Shown piece by piece: positions 47,801 to 59,654 of a stretch of 64,000 nt of DNA. Numbering within the stretch: position 1 is the first letter of the stretch; every line of letters begins with the position of its first letter. The DNA is taken from contig JALLLT010000030.1 in the NCBI GenBank assembly GCA_025266875.1, positions 372,001 to 436,000 of the forward strand. The letters are read 5' to 3'. Origin of the DNA: Fennellomyces sp. T-0311. Lineage: Eukaryota; Mucoromycota; Mucoromycetes; Mucorales; Lichtheimiaceae. Both the position numbers and the translations under genes were made by a program. The notes beneath the pieces were generated by a model that saw only the letters and a program-made list of their open reading frames with translations, was not told the origin of the DNA and did no database searches.

Positions 47801-50800
47801 AGTGGTCAAGTTTTTGAACGACATTTTCGATGCATTGCTTGACATTTTGGCGTATCGGTACAAGGACGAAAAAAAGGGTGAACGACTGCGGGACGAGGCG
47901 TTGGCGGCGATGGTGTGGGTGCTGGGCATTGTGCAAGATCGGCGATTCAGCAATTTCCGGCCGGTGTTGGATGTGTACGTTGAACAGCGGTTTTCCACCG
48001 ATGATCGCGATGGATCGACAAAACGATTGCGTGTAGCCAAGCATGAAATGGTGTACGACTACATGCTCAAGGGGATGCTGCGTCTGTGCGCAAACCCGAG
48101 CGATCCAAAAAAGGCAAAGCGGCTGAGGAGCAGCATGAAGGTGTGGGAGTACCTGTTTCGATTCATCGTGCGGTCGCGAGGCATGCAACAGCAAAAGGAG
48201 GACGAGGGCGAACGTGGATTGCGTGACATCATGTTCAAGGAAGAGCTTCAGCAATTGCTCCAGCTGATCAGTGACATGATGAGTCCGGATCAACCAAGCG
48301 CCATGATTGGCACACAGACACTGGCGTTGCAGCATTTCGCAGATATCCTTGGCGAGCTTCGACGCGTGTTCTCACCTCGTCAGTTGGTGGACATTACGAC
48401 GAGTTTCGTAAACGCATGCTCGCATGTCACTGGCAAGCTGGTTGGTTATCGGTTATGTATGATTCTGGCTATCGTCAAAGGACCGGTGTTCAATGATCAT
48501 ACCTGCCGTTCGGGACTGGCCAAGAGTGTGTTCAAGTGGATCACGGTGTGGATCAACTCGTACATGGCGGTCGCTAAAAATGTCATTTTTGCACGCAATG
48601 CTGAAAGTGGTGAAGCTCAACCAGACCATCAGCAGATGCGGTTGCCACGAGTGCAATGGCTCGAGTACTTGCGACTGTCAATGACGATTGTGAGCGAGAT
48701 ACTGGACAAGGTACGAAAGCTATCTGGCATGGCATCGCTGGGTCTTTCAACGTCATCTGTATCATCACCGTCGCTCTCGACTCTGTCACGTCCGATTTCC
48801 ATGGCTACGAGTGGTGATGAAGAGATGGTCGAAGAGTCGCACACCGAGTTGATGACGATCACCGAGTTGGCGATGCAGCTGATGCCTCAGCTCTTGAACA
48901 CGTACAAGGATTTGCAGCGGTTGACGATCCAGGCAATTCATGCGTCAGGTATTGCAGCGGAGAACACGGCTGCGGCTGCAGGGCTTTCACCTCCAGTGCG
49001 CACAGCTTCAAGACACTCGCTCAGTGTGTTGCGCGACCGGTCCAACTCGATCAATTTGAAGCACTCACCTTCGATTGTCAAGGATATCACATCAAGTGCT
49101 GGCGGTGCAAGCAGTGGCAGTGGCGAATCCAAGTTTTCCGTGGTGCTTCAAGCGTTGGCAACATCACCGACAACGCCGTTCCCGTCGACGTATCCGTTCC
49201 ACTCGACATCGATCAAGAACAATCCGGCAATTGCTGCCACAGGCAACCTGGCGGCTATGGTAACCACGGGCTTGTTTGACATTACAGTGGTGATCTTGGA
49301 GTTGTTCTATCTGACGCCACAACAGCAATGGGTGGAGTATCTGCACACAATGAGCGACCAGGAGGGAGTGGAACACATGGCGGCATTCTTGCGGCAGGTA
49401 GTGCATACTTGCATGGCGATCGTGTTTGGTGACAGCATCCAAAAGCTGGACGAGTCGAATGCCAAAGATGACAGCATCCACCACGAGCAAGATTCCACCA
49501 CCGAGACACGCAAGATACCTGACAGCTGGCTGAATCTGTCAGTGATCGCACATCAAATCGTTTTGAACTACGTTCTGGCGCCTGCGATCAGCGTGTTTGA
49601 GCTGCCCGACTTGCGACCCAAGGAGGAAGAAGTCAAGGATGGACACGTGGAAGCTTTATGGCGTGCATTCTTTGTCGGCCTACTTAGAGTCATGTCAAGC
49701 CCTCGACTGGACATTGAGGATTTCTTACCGCAAACGCAGCGCGTGGTATGGAAATTGGCAGGCAACATGAAGGGTGCCGTGGGTGCCAAGACTCTGCTCA
49801 CGCTATGGAGACTGGCCGGGCCAAAGGAGGAAGTGGGACGTGCGATCAAGTCAGCATCCATGTTGTCGGCAATGATCGGCAACTACAGCAGCGGCAAGTT
49901 AAACGGCTTCTTGAACAACAACGCATCGGTGGAGACCATTACTGAAGAAGACCGGTTCATGTCTGCGGAGGAGGGATCGAGTGCAGAGGAGTTGGTGCGA
50001 CGAACGAGCACAGGGTCCAGAGTCATGTATGAAGAAGAGGAGGAAGAGGCCTATCAAGCCAAGGTCCTGATCAGCCGGCTGAATGACGAAAAGGAAAAGC
50101 TGGAGGACAAGGAACAAGCGAAAGACGAGGTGCCTCCAGTATCACATCTACAGTTGGCACTGATCCCGGTTATCTTGCGGCCCCTTTGTGGTGTGAGTCT
50201 GACCCTGCATGACAAGGTTCGATACACAGCAGTATGCATTCTGGCGGACATCATCACTATTGAGCTGCGCACGTACGAGACTCTGGCACGGGTGCAAAAC
50301 TTGCTCATTAGCACGATTGATCTGCTAATCATGACCGAGAACAAAGGGAATGAGGCCACCAAGAACAAGCTTATTCCGGAATTGGAGGCAGCATTGGAAC
50401 AAAGTCTTTCGCAGCAGAAACTTCCCCCACTTTTGGTGCAAAGGGGTACCAAGGCTGTAGAGTCGATCCACAAGTTTCTCGATCTGTTGCTGCAAATCCG
50501 AAGCTTGCCACTGGACAACGACGAGTTTGTGGAGGATCGTATCAGTGCCACGCTCAAGCTGATGGAGTTTATCCAAGTGATCCAACGCGAGGATATCTAC
50601 ATCAAGTACGTCCACCAACTGGTTCAATTGCATGTCAGCAGCAATAACTATGTGGAAGCTGCCCTGACACTTCGTTTCCATGCCGACCTGCTGTCATGGG
50701 ACCCGAACGAGGAACTGCCTGCGATTCCTGAACTCAACTTTGGCGTTCAGAGCGCGTTTGCTCGTAAGGAGAAGTTGTACAAGGACATGCTTCAGTATTC

Positions 50801-52330
50801 GGAAAAGGGTGGTGCCTGGGAATTATGCATCGGGCTGTGCAAGGAGCTTGCGAACGAGTACGAGTCCACTGTGTACGATTATGTCAAGCTCAGCGAGATT
50901 TTGCAGCGACAGTCGCAGTTTGCGCAGGACATTGTCAAGAAGGAGCGCTACTTTGCAGAATATTTCCGCGTGGCATTTTACGGCCGAGGATTCCCGCCGA
51001 GTGTGCGGCACCAGCAGTTTATCTACCGCGGCTTGGAGTGGGAAAAGATGGCGTCGTTTGTGGAGCGGATGCAGAATCAACACCCGAACGCTCAGCTGCT
51101 GCCTGGCAAGTATGCGACCATGTCGACGTTGAGCGAGGAGCAGATACGCGAGCTGGACGAAGAGATTGATGCGCAATATCTACAAATCACAGCGGTGACA
51201 GCCGAATCCACAAGCAACTCGGAGATGCTGGACAATCCACTGGTGCCTGACTCGATCAAAAAGTACTACATGGCGAACGAGGTGGCGCATTTTTCGTACT
51301 CTCGGCCATTTGACAAGGGCAATATCCAGCAGCAACCGGATGCCAGTAAACCCGAGACGGACTTTTTGAACCTGTGGACCAAGAAAACGGTGTTTACATC
51401 GGAAGAGACGTTCCCAACGACAGCTCGGCGCTCCAAGGTTGTCTCGATCGAGGACGTTGAGATTTCGCCGATTGAAAACGCCGTCTTGGCGATGGAGAAG
51501 AAGAATGAAGAGCTATGCGCGCTGGCCAACAAGTATTCGGTCTATCTCAAGCAACGCGGATCTGTCAACATTAGTCCGTTCTCCATGGCTCTCAACGGCG
51601 CTGTTGATGCGCCAGTCAACGGAGGCGTCACGCTGTACAAGAAGGCATTCTTGACCGATTGGTACTGGGAAAAGAACCCAGAGATGCGTTCATGGGTGCG
51701 TCGCTTGAGGAGCGCCATCAATGATCAGGTAAAGACAAAAGGAAGATAGATCACCCGAGGAGTCAGCTAACGATAAGCAATCGCAGGTGGAAATTATTGA
51801 AAAGTGCCTCGAGATCCATCGCAAACTTGTATCATCCGATATGAAACCCTTCCATAACACACTCGTTGACTGTAAGTTGAATGCGGATGGCTGAGGAACG
51901 GGATGGCTGGCTGATTGCGTGCATAGTCTTCAAAAAGAACTTCAAGGACGAAATCGAGTACGTCCATAGACACAAAGATACCCATCAAATACAAGAGAAC
52001 GAAGTGCATCCGCTAGACTATCATCATCCTCCATCCGAAGAGCCCGCATCTCATAACGACCAACCTCTGCAGCAGGCGCAGGCACCCCGCCCGCCGCTTG
52101 CACGACAAAACTCCCAGCAAAGCACATTGAGCAGCGTATCTGCTTCCCTCCCCATGTCGCCTGTGTTTTCATCGATGCGGTCACCGACCGATACGCGTCC
52201 TCCAAGCATCATGATGGAAACCATTGTGGACGGCGCCGCGCACCCGCCGGCTGCGTCTTCGCGCGCGGAGAGTATATCGCGTAGCCTTAAAATGTCGTTG
52301 CGGATGAAAAAACGTCCGCCAGCAGCATAA
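44859..52330 (+). CDS. DCK1: DOCK-family Rho-type GTPase exchange factor (SH3, DHR-1, DHR-2)
   Basis: Giant atypical GEF; yeast Dck1 acts with Lmo1 (ELMO) on Rho5. Exons 44859-51728, 51787-51871, 51927-52330; 2,452 residues, longer than yeast Dck1 (1,932). The first exon is 6.87 kb without an intron, unlike most neighbours. The SH3 domain begins with AVYPF at about 14 and continues at PLEVGDELFILEQYGNWY (about 82) to IGCFPRTHV; some 60 Ser/Pro-rich residues are inserted in its RT loop. A poly-Gln tract lies near 386-410. DHR-1 (C2-like) starts NELYITLNGGDFVQFA near 690. DHR-2 includes EAALTLRFHADLLSW (about 1930), WELCIGLCKELANEYES and FYGRGFPPSVRHQQFIYRG. The C-terminal 110 residues are Pro/Ser-rich with PPLAR and KKRPPAA. 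The N-terminal SH3 points to the DOCK-A/B class. Confidence 0.9.
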
Positions 52331-52524
52331 TATTTCTGTCATATAATAATTGCCATTCGTTTTTATCTATAGCTTGTTATTTTTAATCTTCATTTTAAAC
52401 ATAAATTTATATGCCTCGTAAAAGAGATTTCCCGAAATGCGCTTGTGTCATGCTTTCAACATGAAGTCATTTCCAAAAAGAACCCAACGTCCGCTCTTTC
52501 TCACTTCTTCTTCCCCTCTCCCTC

Positions 52525-54588
52525 ATGTTTCGCATACTTTCCCGGCTGCCGCGCCGTCCAGCAGCCATACGCACATTCGCAACAGCTGCCACTCCCAGAA
52601 CGCGCCGAGGATTGCTATGGGCTGCCGCAGGAGCCGTTGGTGTGGGCGTTCCAGCCTACTTTTTGACACAAGACTATCTATTTCTCGAAGAAGCTGTCGG
52701 GGCGCGTGAGCAAGTACCGTTTCTGGCGCTTTATCCCGAACGAGGAGGACGCAAAAACCTGCCAATAGTGACACATCAGCTGGATGACCGTGTAGGCGAA
52801 GAAGAGAAGCCGCGGCTAGTGATTGTAGGCGGTGGGTGGGGTGCCGTTTCGATTCTACGCAATCTAGAAAAGGACAAGTATAATGTTACGGTTGTGAGCT
52901 CCACCAATGCGTTCCTCTTCACCCCTTTACTGCCATCAGCTACGGTAGGTACCAATGAGCCTCGGTACGTTATTTCAGGGGTGGGAAAATCAGCAAGCCA
53001 AATATATTTAATCGTTGGAGTAGATCTTTGTTGGAACCGATTCGGAAGATAGCGGCACGCGTTCATGGCCACTTTCTCGAGGCAGCAGCTGTGGATGTGG
53101 ATGTTGAAAACAAAATGGTGGAGGTCAATGCGGAAGGCGACCGATTTTATGTGCCATATGATAAACTTGTGATCGCCGTGGGTGCCGCAAGTATCACACA
53201 TGGAATTCAGGGAATTGAGCATACAGTTCAACTCAAAACGGTTCAGGATGCAATTGCTATTCGTCGAAAAGTGATGCAAAACGTGGAACAAGCTTGTTTA
53301 CCGACAACTACCCCCGAGGAACGCAAAAAGCTATTGAGCTTTGTGATTTGCGGTGGTGGTCCAACTGGTATGCACAAATTTACATATTCGGTAGTATGTC
53401 GGCATACTAATTCTTTACGTAACAACAGGTATTGAATTTGCCGCCGAGCTGTTTGACTGGGTAAACGAGGATCTCGTAAAATGGGTTTGTATCTGTCGAC
53501 TGTTGCTTATTTATTTGTGACACTGATCACGTTGATAGTTCCCGAGACTGTTACGCCAAGATGTATCAGTGTCGATCATTCAATCGCGTGACCATATTCT
53601 TAACACGTTCGATGTCAGCATCAGCGAGTACGCCGAGAAGCGATTCAAGCGTGAAAAAATCAATGTGATCACCAATGCTCGGGTTCAACGAATTGAAAAG
53701 GATCAAGTCGTGTACAAGGACAAGAAAACTGGTGAAGAGTATACGATTCCTTTCGGACTGACACTCTGGGCAACGGGCGTTGCCATGGTTCCGTTCGTTC
53801 AAGCACTTTCTGAGAAACTTGGTGCACAAAACCACCGACGAGCCTTATTAACCGACGATTACTTACGGGTCAAGGGCACGGACGGATCTATACTTGCAAT
53901 TGGTGACTGTGCAACTGTGGACAGACCGATGGAACATATAAAAGAGATTTTCGAAAAAGCTGACAAGTAGGTACTCATGCTTCTCACTTGTTCTTTAGAA
54001 CTAAAGCATACGTTATCTAGAAACAACGACTGTCGTTTGAACAGAGAAGAATTTGATCAAGCTATTCAATATACCAAAAAACGCTTCCCTTTGACAAAGC
54101 AATATTTGGAAGAGATCGTGCGCGCGTTTGACAAATATGACCTAGACCACAACGGTACAATCGAAATGGAGGAGCTAACTAAACTAGTTCGGGATGTTGA
54201 GAGCAAAATGACCCAGCTGCCTGCGGTACGCCGATTGAAAAAAAAAAAAAAAAAAAAAAAAAACTAATTTTCCGATGATTAATACGTCTTCTCTCATCCA
54301 TAATAGACAGCACAGGTTGCAAGTCAACAAGGTGCATACGCTGCAAAAGTGTTGAATGGAAACTACGAACGGCCGTTTGAGTATCGTCATCTTGGCTCGC
54401 TTTCCTACTTGGGTAACACAGCTGTGGGTGAATTTAACTGGGGTTACAAGATGATCGGTGGATTGTGGGCCATGTACTTGTGGCGAAGTGTATATTGGAG
54501 CGAACAAGTCAGTACCCGTACTCGCATGAATTTAAGCTTAGATTGGACCAAGCAAGCGCTCTTTGGTCGTGATATTTCCATTGTGTAA
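52525..54588 (+). CDS. NDE1: External alternative NADH:ubiquinone oxidoreductase with EF-hands (left copy)
   Basis: Type II NADH dehydrogenase: oxidises NADH and reduces ubiquinone without proton pumping, on the mitochondrial inner membrane, probably facing outward. Exons: 52525-52964, 53024-53367, 53429-53484, 53539-53966, 54021-54225, 54307-54588; 584 residues. An Arg/Thr-rich presequence and short hydrophobic segment (about 33-48) start it. FAD site VIVGGGWGAVSIL (about 99-111), NADH site FVICGGGPTGIEF (about 253-265), ILAIGDCATV (FAD). The insert with DKNNDCRLNREEF (about 421) and DKYDLDHNGTIEMEEL (about 458) is an EF-hand pair, indicating calcium control as in Neurospora NDE1 and plant NDB. 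LGSLSYLGNTAVGEF and the C-terminal membrane-anchoring helix are intact. Intron 5 contains 26 A in a row. Confidence 0.94.
54238..54263 (+). repeat. 26-base poly-A tract inside NDE intron 5 (left copy)
   Basis: A run of 26 A between donor 54226 and acceptor 54306. The mirrored poly-T run at 62239-62264 is the same length. Confidence 0.9.
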
Positions 54589-55208
54589 AAAAAAGTACAA
54601 TATCAAACCAGCCCTTCCAATCGCTCAACCCTAAAAAGGATGTTACTTTTTATTTTCTCCTCTTTTTATCTGCATTGTAAATAGTGCCTTAAATATCAAT
54701 TAACTCCCAAACTCTTCTCTCTCTTTCCTCGATATAGGATGCACTTTAATGGAAAATAAATCGTTCATAGTTTAGGCTATACTTCGCCCTCTGACAATAA
54801 TCCAGTAACGCGTTGTATGGATCACGTTTCAAAAATGACAGGTTTCTAAGCAGCAAATTTTATTACATCGATCAAAAGAAATCATGTGTGTATGGGCCTA
54901 CCTATACCGGCAATGGTACACCAAAAGTCGCTGGAATCAATCAGCACGGAGCTGATTCCTGACAGAATTCCTGCAGGGAAAACCACAGTGTTCATCGAGG
55001 CGCACTGGAAGGCGTTGAAGCGCAACTACTTATATCAACGGCTCAATGCACGATTGGACACGCTGCTATATGTTATCGTTGCGAAGTATGTACCTACTTA
55101 GTCGACTAGTTTTTGTGCCATAAGTTCATCAAAGATACTGCTTGCTTTCGTGAGGTCATTACAGTAGATGGGAGCGGAAGCTTGTCACCGTGTAGTATTC
55201 CCAACATA
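54589..55208. other. NDE 3' region and transposon-derived sequence
   Basis: Contains the 3' end of the NDE gene, then the transposase-like fragment listed at 54886-55101. Nothing else seen. Confidence 0.5.
54886..55101 (+). mobile_element. Transposase-like C-terminal fragment (left copy)
   Basis: A 71-residue frame. KTTVFIEAHWKALKRNYLYQ followed by LNARLDTLLYVIV resembles the (V/I)E-x-HW-x-x-LK ... R-x-D pattern near the end of fungal Mutator-like or related transposases. The upstream catalytic part is missing, so this is a remnant. The family call is from motif memory and is inference. Confidence 0.35.
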
Positions 55209-55380
55209 CAGTGGTCGCTTTATATAATGATATTTTATATAACGATAATTCGCTATAACGATACAATTCTCAATGCACCAATACGGTAATCACTGCCAAA
55301 TCCCATTTTATATAACGATATTTTGATATAACGATAAAGTTTGGGCTGCACCATCGTATCTTTATACAAAGCGGCCACTG
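55209..55380. mobile_element. 172-bp MITE, pogo/Tc1-mariner-like (left copy)
   Basis: Ends in imperfect terminal inverted repeats: left CAGTGGTCGCTTTATATAAT and right, read inward, CAGTGGCCGCTTTGTATAAA. Both ends are flanked by TA (55207-55208 and 55381-55382), the target duplication of Tc1/mariner elements. The inside is AT-rich with repeated TATAACGATA words and no reading frame. CAGT-type ends and TA target fit pogo/Tigger-derived MITEs. Confidence 0.7.
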
Positions 55381-55382
55381 TA

Positions 55383-56847
55383 CATGATCATTCATGGGTG
55401 CATGTTTTTCCTACTTTATGCTATATCCACTGTCATTACGACATCAACAACCGTACAGTTATCGGCTGCCTTATTTGCTCTTATATGCAACTATCGCATT
55501 GCTCTTACGTGTAACTTTGACTCGGATTTACCGATTGTATGACTACTCCTTTAACTTGGTTATATATGTTCTTCGGTTCCTTTATCTATAAGGCAAGATC
55601 ATATGAAAGTCGGCAATAACATTGATCGTAGGTTTATTTAACAAGGCATTTGCCTTCTTCGTCCCGATCTCATCAGTAGTATAAATAGAGAGTAGTTTTC
55701 CTCAATAAAGCGTCATCTTATTTTGGTCTCGTCATTCGAAAGCCTTTTCTCGTTAAGCGATACCACACACTGAATGGAAAAATTGCTATGATGCATTTCA
55801 GAGGACTGAATCGGACTACCGGGAGACATACCAGACGTCTGTTACTGGATGAATCTGTCGCTATGGAAGCTGCTTGAACAGTCCCTTCTTGCTATGTAAG
55901 CATTTCTTGAGAAATGCTGCTATGAGGAAATTAGCTGTTTGTCAACGTTTCGTCCAATGGAAAAGCACCTCTCCATTTCTTTTCATCACAAATCGGAAAA
56001 GAGAAGCATAACATTGCTTGCTTTCTTACATTATTGATATTGACTACCCTTTCAACCTACATAACTTGCTGAAAACGCTTTTCGTGGTGTGAGTATGCCT
56101 GCAAACCTCCAACCGCGACCTCTGATCACTGGCAGGGCTCTGGTTGCCATTATCAACAATGTCACCGGAACGGCCTCTAACACTACTACCAACCCTATTG
56201 TTATTGTCATAGATTGCTCTGCTGACGAGAACAAAAACAAAAAGCACGACGATTTGCCGATCGCCTCAAATGCTGCTGCCACGAACCACAGTATCCTTTT
56301 GGATCAAGAGCGTGAGCGCTTGCAACTAGAGTTGCAGATACAAGCCCACAGGGAACGGCATCATCAGATTCAATGATGAGAAGGTAAGTTGCAACAGCAA
56401 CTACAGGAGCTGGGCAACAAAAAGAGATGACAGACCTGCAGTTCAACACCGTTGTTAGAAACAAATCTGAAAACTACGCTAATTAAATTTTGAAAGGTTC
56501 AAAAAGACTTTGATTTAAAGAAGATATGCAATCGGTGTTGAAGTGGATTAAAAGTGGTTTGAACCGGTCTTGCCCTTGACGGAATTGGATAAGGGTTCAG
56601 TTTTAGGTCACGTCACATGGCTGAAGCCCATTTTTTGAATGTAACAATGTTTTAAATTTACCTCCTTGTTCGCATCGAAATGAGGACACACATGATCATA
56701 CAGCTGGACAACGATATTCAGACACAGTCCAGCATGGAAATCACACAATCGCATATATGCAATCTTTTCATGAAAGCGTTGCCTTTTAATTTTTACGCTC
56801 GTTGCCATCACTTTTAGGAATCCTCTACATGGCCACCATTTCATGAT
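55383..56847. other. Non-coding stretch of left arm with degenerate coiled-coil frame
   Basis: Holds a 95-residue frame at 56089-56376 ending in a Gln/Glu-rich helix (QERERLQLELQIQAHRERHH). Two stop codons follow, and the same frame continues with EGKLQQQLQELGNKKR, so this is a decayed coiled-coil sequence, perhaps from a mobile element. A minus-strand frame at 56964-56608 runs out of the tandem array and is probably not a gene. Confidence 0.4.
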
Positions 56848-57318
56848 GTGATCCGCTTGCTTTGTGAGCGTGATCCACCATTGACGACGTGATCCGCTTA
56901 TTTCATGTACGTGATCCACCATTTGGGAACGTGATCCGCTTGTTTCATGAACGTGATCCACCATTGACGACGTGATCCGCTTATTTCATGGACGTGATCC
57001 ACCATTTGAGAACGTGATCCGCTTGTTTCGTGAACGTGATCCACCATTGACGACGTGATCCGCTTATTTCATGGACGTGATCCACCATTTGAGAACGTGA
57101 TCCGCTTGTTTCGTGAACGTGATCCACCATTGACGACGTGATCCGCTTATTTCATGGACGTGATCCACCATTTGAGAACGTGATCCGCTTGTTTCGTGAA
57201 CGTGATCCACCATTGACGACGTGATCCGCTTATTTCATGGACGTGATCCACCATTTGAGAACGTGATCCGCCATTGACGACGTGATCCACTATTTGGTAC
57301 TTGATCCGCTTGCTTTGC
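56848..57318. repeat. GTGATCC tandem array with 83-bp higher-order unit (left copy)
   Basis: About 22 short units of 20-22 bp, each with a GTGATCC core, alternating between GTGATCCGC and GTGATCCACC. Four different units make an 83-bp period: the word gacgacgtgatccgctta recurs at 56883, 56966, 57049, 57132 and 57215, exactly 83 apart. Both array ends carry gatccgcttgctttg, variants not found inside. No unique spacers occur. Confidence 0.9.
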
Positions 57319-57938
57319 CTGCACTGTGTCAGAATATGCGCATGTAGTTTAAGCAAAACTTGAGAGATGAAAACCAGGTACTAGCTAGGTGATCTGGAGG
57401 GAACAAGTGGGCATGTGCCATAGGGACCGCTGAAAATTTACGAAAGCCGGAAAATAATACAGCCGGATGAGGTGCTTTAAAGGAAAATGTACTTGGGCAG
57501 AGTGAAGCGACGGCAATATACTTTTTTGAAATAAATTTATAATTTAAAGTATGTTGCGCGACACATAAGCTTAAGCGGTCACAAGAAGTGTATAACATTT
57601 ATGACGATTTAAGGAAAGTTACTGTGTGATTTTAACAAGTTAAAGAGATAGGTAAGTGATGAGGCTCAAGCAATAACTGGCTTATTTCATATATTGAATT
57701 ATCACTTTAAACAACAGATACTTCTTCCCGAGGGCTGGATCACTGACATGGTTGTAAGGTACATGAACCGCAGTGGTAACTAGGATTATGTGGGGTTCAC
57801 TAGGATATGCAAGGTTGGAATGATGAACGCATGTCAAGAACAGGGATGAGGCTGTAGGTCGGAAAATTAAATGTAACCAGTTGTCAATGAGCAACAAGGG
57901 TAAACGATACATAAGCCATAATCAAATTGTGGATACAA
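57319..57938. other. Inner end of left arm, no gene
   Basis: 620 bases between the tandem array and the end of the arm. Minus-strand frames of 89 and 76 residues occur but resemble nothing. I see no gene. Confidence 0.4.
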
Positions 57939-58563
57939 CAGACTGTATCTAAGAAAATGGAAAAAAGTTTATGCATGTCGCGTGTTATGGTTGATTTCAC
58001 CATATATATGTTGTTGGCGTAGTTCTTCTACAGCGGTAGTGGGTTACATCAGCGAGAAAACTGACAACGCAATCTTGATCAATGCCAATCAGTTATGTGC
58101 AATCTATACTGTAGCAAGTACACAATAATCCGTGTTGATGGGCCAAGCCGTGACAATAAGAGTCTGCTGCGTCAATCAGCGTTATTAAAATTATGCGCAA
58201 CACGCTAATCCACAAATGTCTTAGAACTCGATAAAGATCGGCCTTAGTTTGAAAGGTTATTGTGTGCAAGCGAAGATAATTTCCAGCCAGAATTGTGGAA
58301 GCAGGAATAAAACGTGAAAATAGAGTGAATCGGTACAACGATAGCTTTATAAATGGAATAAGTAAATTCATACTTTTTCAACTACATGAAAAAAAGAGTA
58401 TAACAATAGCGATCGAAAAACGCCTCGGTCGTACAGACACTTTATCACTAAATAAAAAACAACATTTGGCACACATAAAATGGTGCTTTGTGGAGAGCCA
58501 TCACATAAAGGAGAAAGGGCTACCATAAGTATCCTTCATCTTGAGAAGTGCGCTTGACAGATA
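57939..58563. other. Unique spacer between the inverted-repeat arms
   Basis: 625 bp with no counterpart elsewhere in the window that I could find. AT-rich. Frames of 92 residues (minus) and 77 residues (plus) have no family resemblance. The two spacer ends are not inverted copies of each other, and no target duplication is visible at the arm edges. Confidence 0.6.
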
Positions 58564-59183
58564 TTGTATCCACAATTTGATTATGGCTTATGTATCGTTT
58601 ACCCTTGTTGCTCATTGACAACTGGTTACATTTAATTTTCCGACCTACAGCCTCATCCCTGTTCTTGACATGCGTTCATCATTCCAACCTTGCATATCCT
58701 AGTGAACCCCACATAATCCTAGTTACCACTGCGGTTCATGTACCTTACAACCATGTCAGTGATCCAGCCCTCGGGAAGAAGTATCTGTTGTTTAAAGTGA
58801 TAATTCAATATATGAAATAAGCCAGTTATTGCTTGAGCCTCATCACTTACCTATCTCTTTAACTTGTTAAAATCACACAGTAACTTTCCTTAAATCGTCA
58901 TAAATGTTATACACTTCTTGTGACCGCTTAAGCTTATGTGTCGCGCAACATACTTTAAATTATAAATTTATTTCAAAAAAGTATATTGCCGTCGCTTCAC
59001 TCTGCCCAAGTACATTTTCCTTTAAAGCACCTCATCCGGCTGTATTATTTTCCGGCTTTCGTAAATTTTCAGCGGTCCCTATGGCACATGCCCACTTGTT
59101 CCCTCCAGATCACCTAGCTAGTACCTGGTTTTCATCTCTCAAGTTTTGCTTAAACTACATGCGCATATTCTGACACAGTGCAG
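58564..59183. other. Inner end of right arm, no gene
   Basis: Mirror of 57319-57938; nothing recognised. Confidence 0.4.
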
Positions 59184-59654
59184 GCAAAGCAAGCGGATCA
59201 AGTACCAAATAGTGGATCACGTCGTCAATGGCGGATCACGTTCTCAAATGGTGGATCACGTCCATGAAATAAGCGGATCACGTCGTCAATGGTGGATCAC
59301 GTTCACGAAACAAGCGGATCACGTTCTCAAATGGTGGATCACGTCCATGAAATAAGCGGATCACGTCGTCAATGGTGGATCACGTTCACGAAACAAGCGG
59401 ATCACGTTCTCAAATGGTGGATCACGTCCATGAAATAAGCGGATCACGTCGTCAATGGTGGATCACGTTCACGAAACAAGCGGATCACGTTCTCAAATGG
59501 TGGATCACGTCCATGAAATAAGCGGATCACGTCGTCAATGGTGGATCACGTTCATGAAACAAGCGGATCACGTTCCCAAATGGTGGATCACGTACATGAA
59601 ATAAGCGGATCACGTCGTCAATGGTGGATCACGCTCACAAAGCAAGCGGATCAC
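59184..59654. repeat. GTGATCC/GGATCAC tandem array (right copy)
   Basis: Mirror of 56848-57318 with the same 83-bp period, read on plus as GGATCAC units. No change in unit number or order between copies was seen. Confidence 0.9.

Larger units (their letters stand above)
52502..57938 (+). repeat. Left arm of giant inverted repeat
   Basis: Each base x here pairs with base 116502-x of 58564-64000 on the other strand. Everywhere I compared, including arm ends, splice sites, tandem array and a 26-A run, the two arms are identical, and every paired reading frame encodes the same peptide. The inner edge is sharp: identity stops after 57938. The outer edge is not seen because the window ends, so the arm may begin before 52502. 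Confidence 0.95.

Noticed and set aside
56848..57318. CRISPR-like array
   Set aside because: Units are contiguous and related, without unique spacers, in a eukaryotic genome; it is a tandem satellite-like repeat.
56608..57356. Minus-strand frames through the tandem array as a repeat protein gene
   Set aside because: Open only because the repeat lacks stops in one frame; no start context or homology, and the 83-bp period is not a multiple of three.
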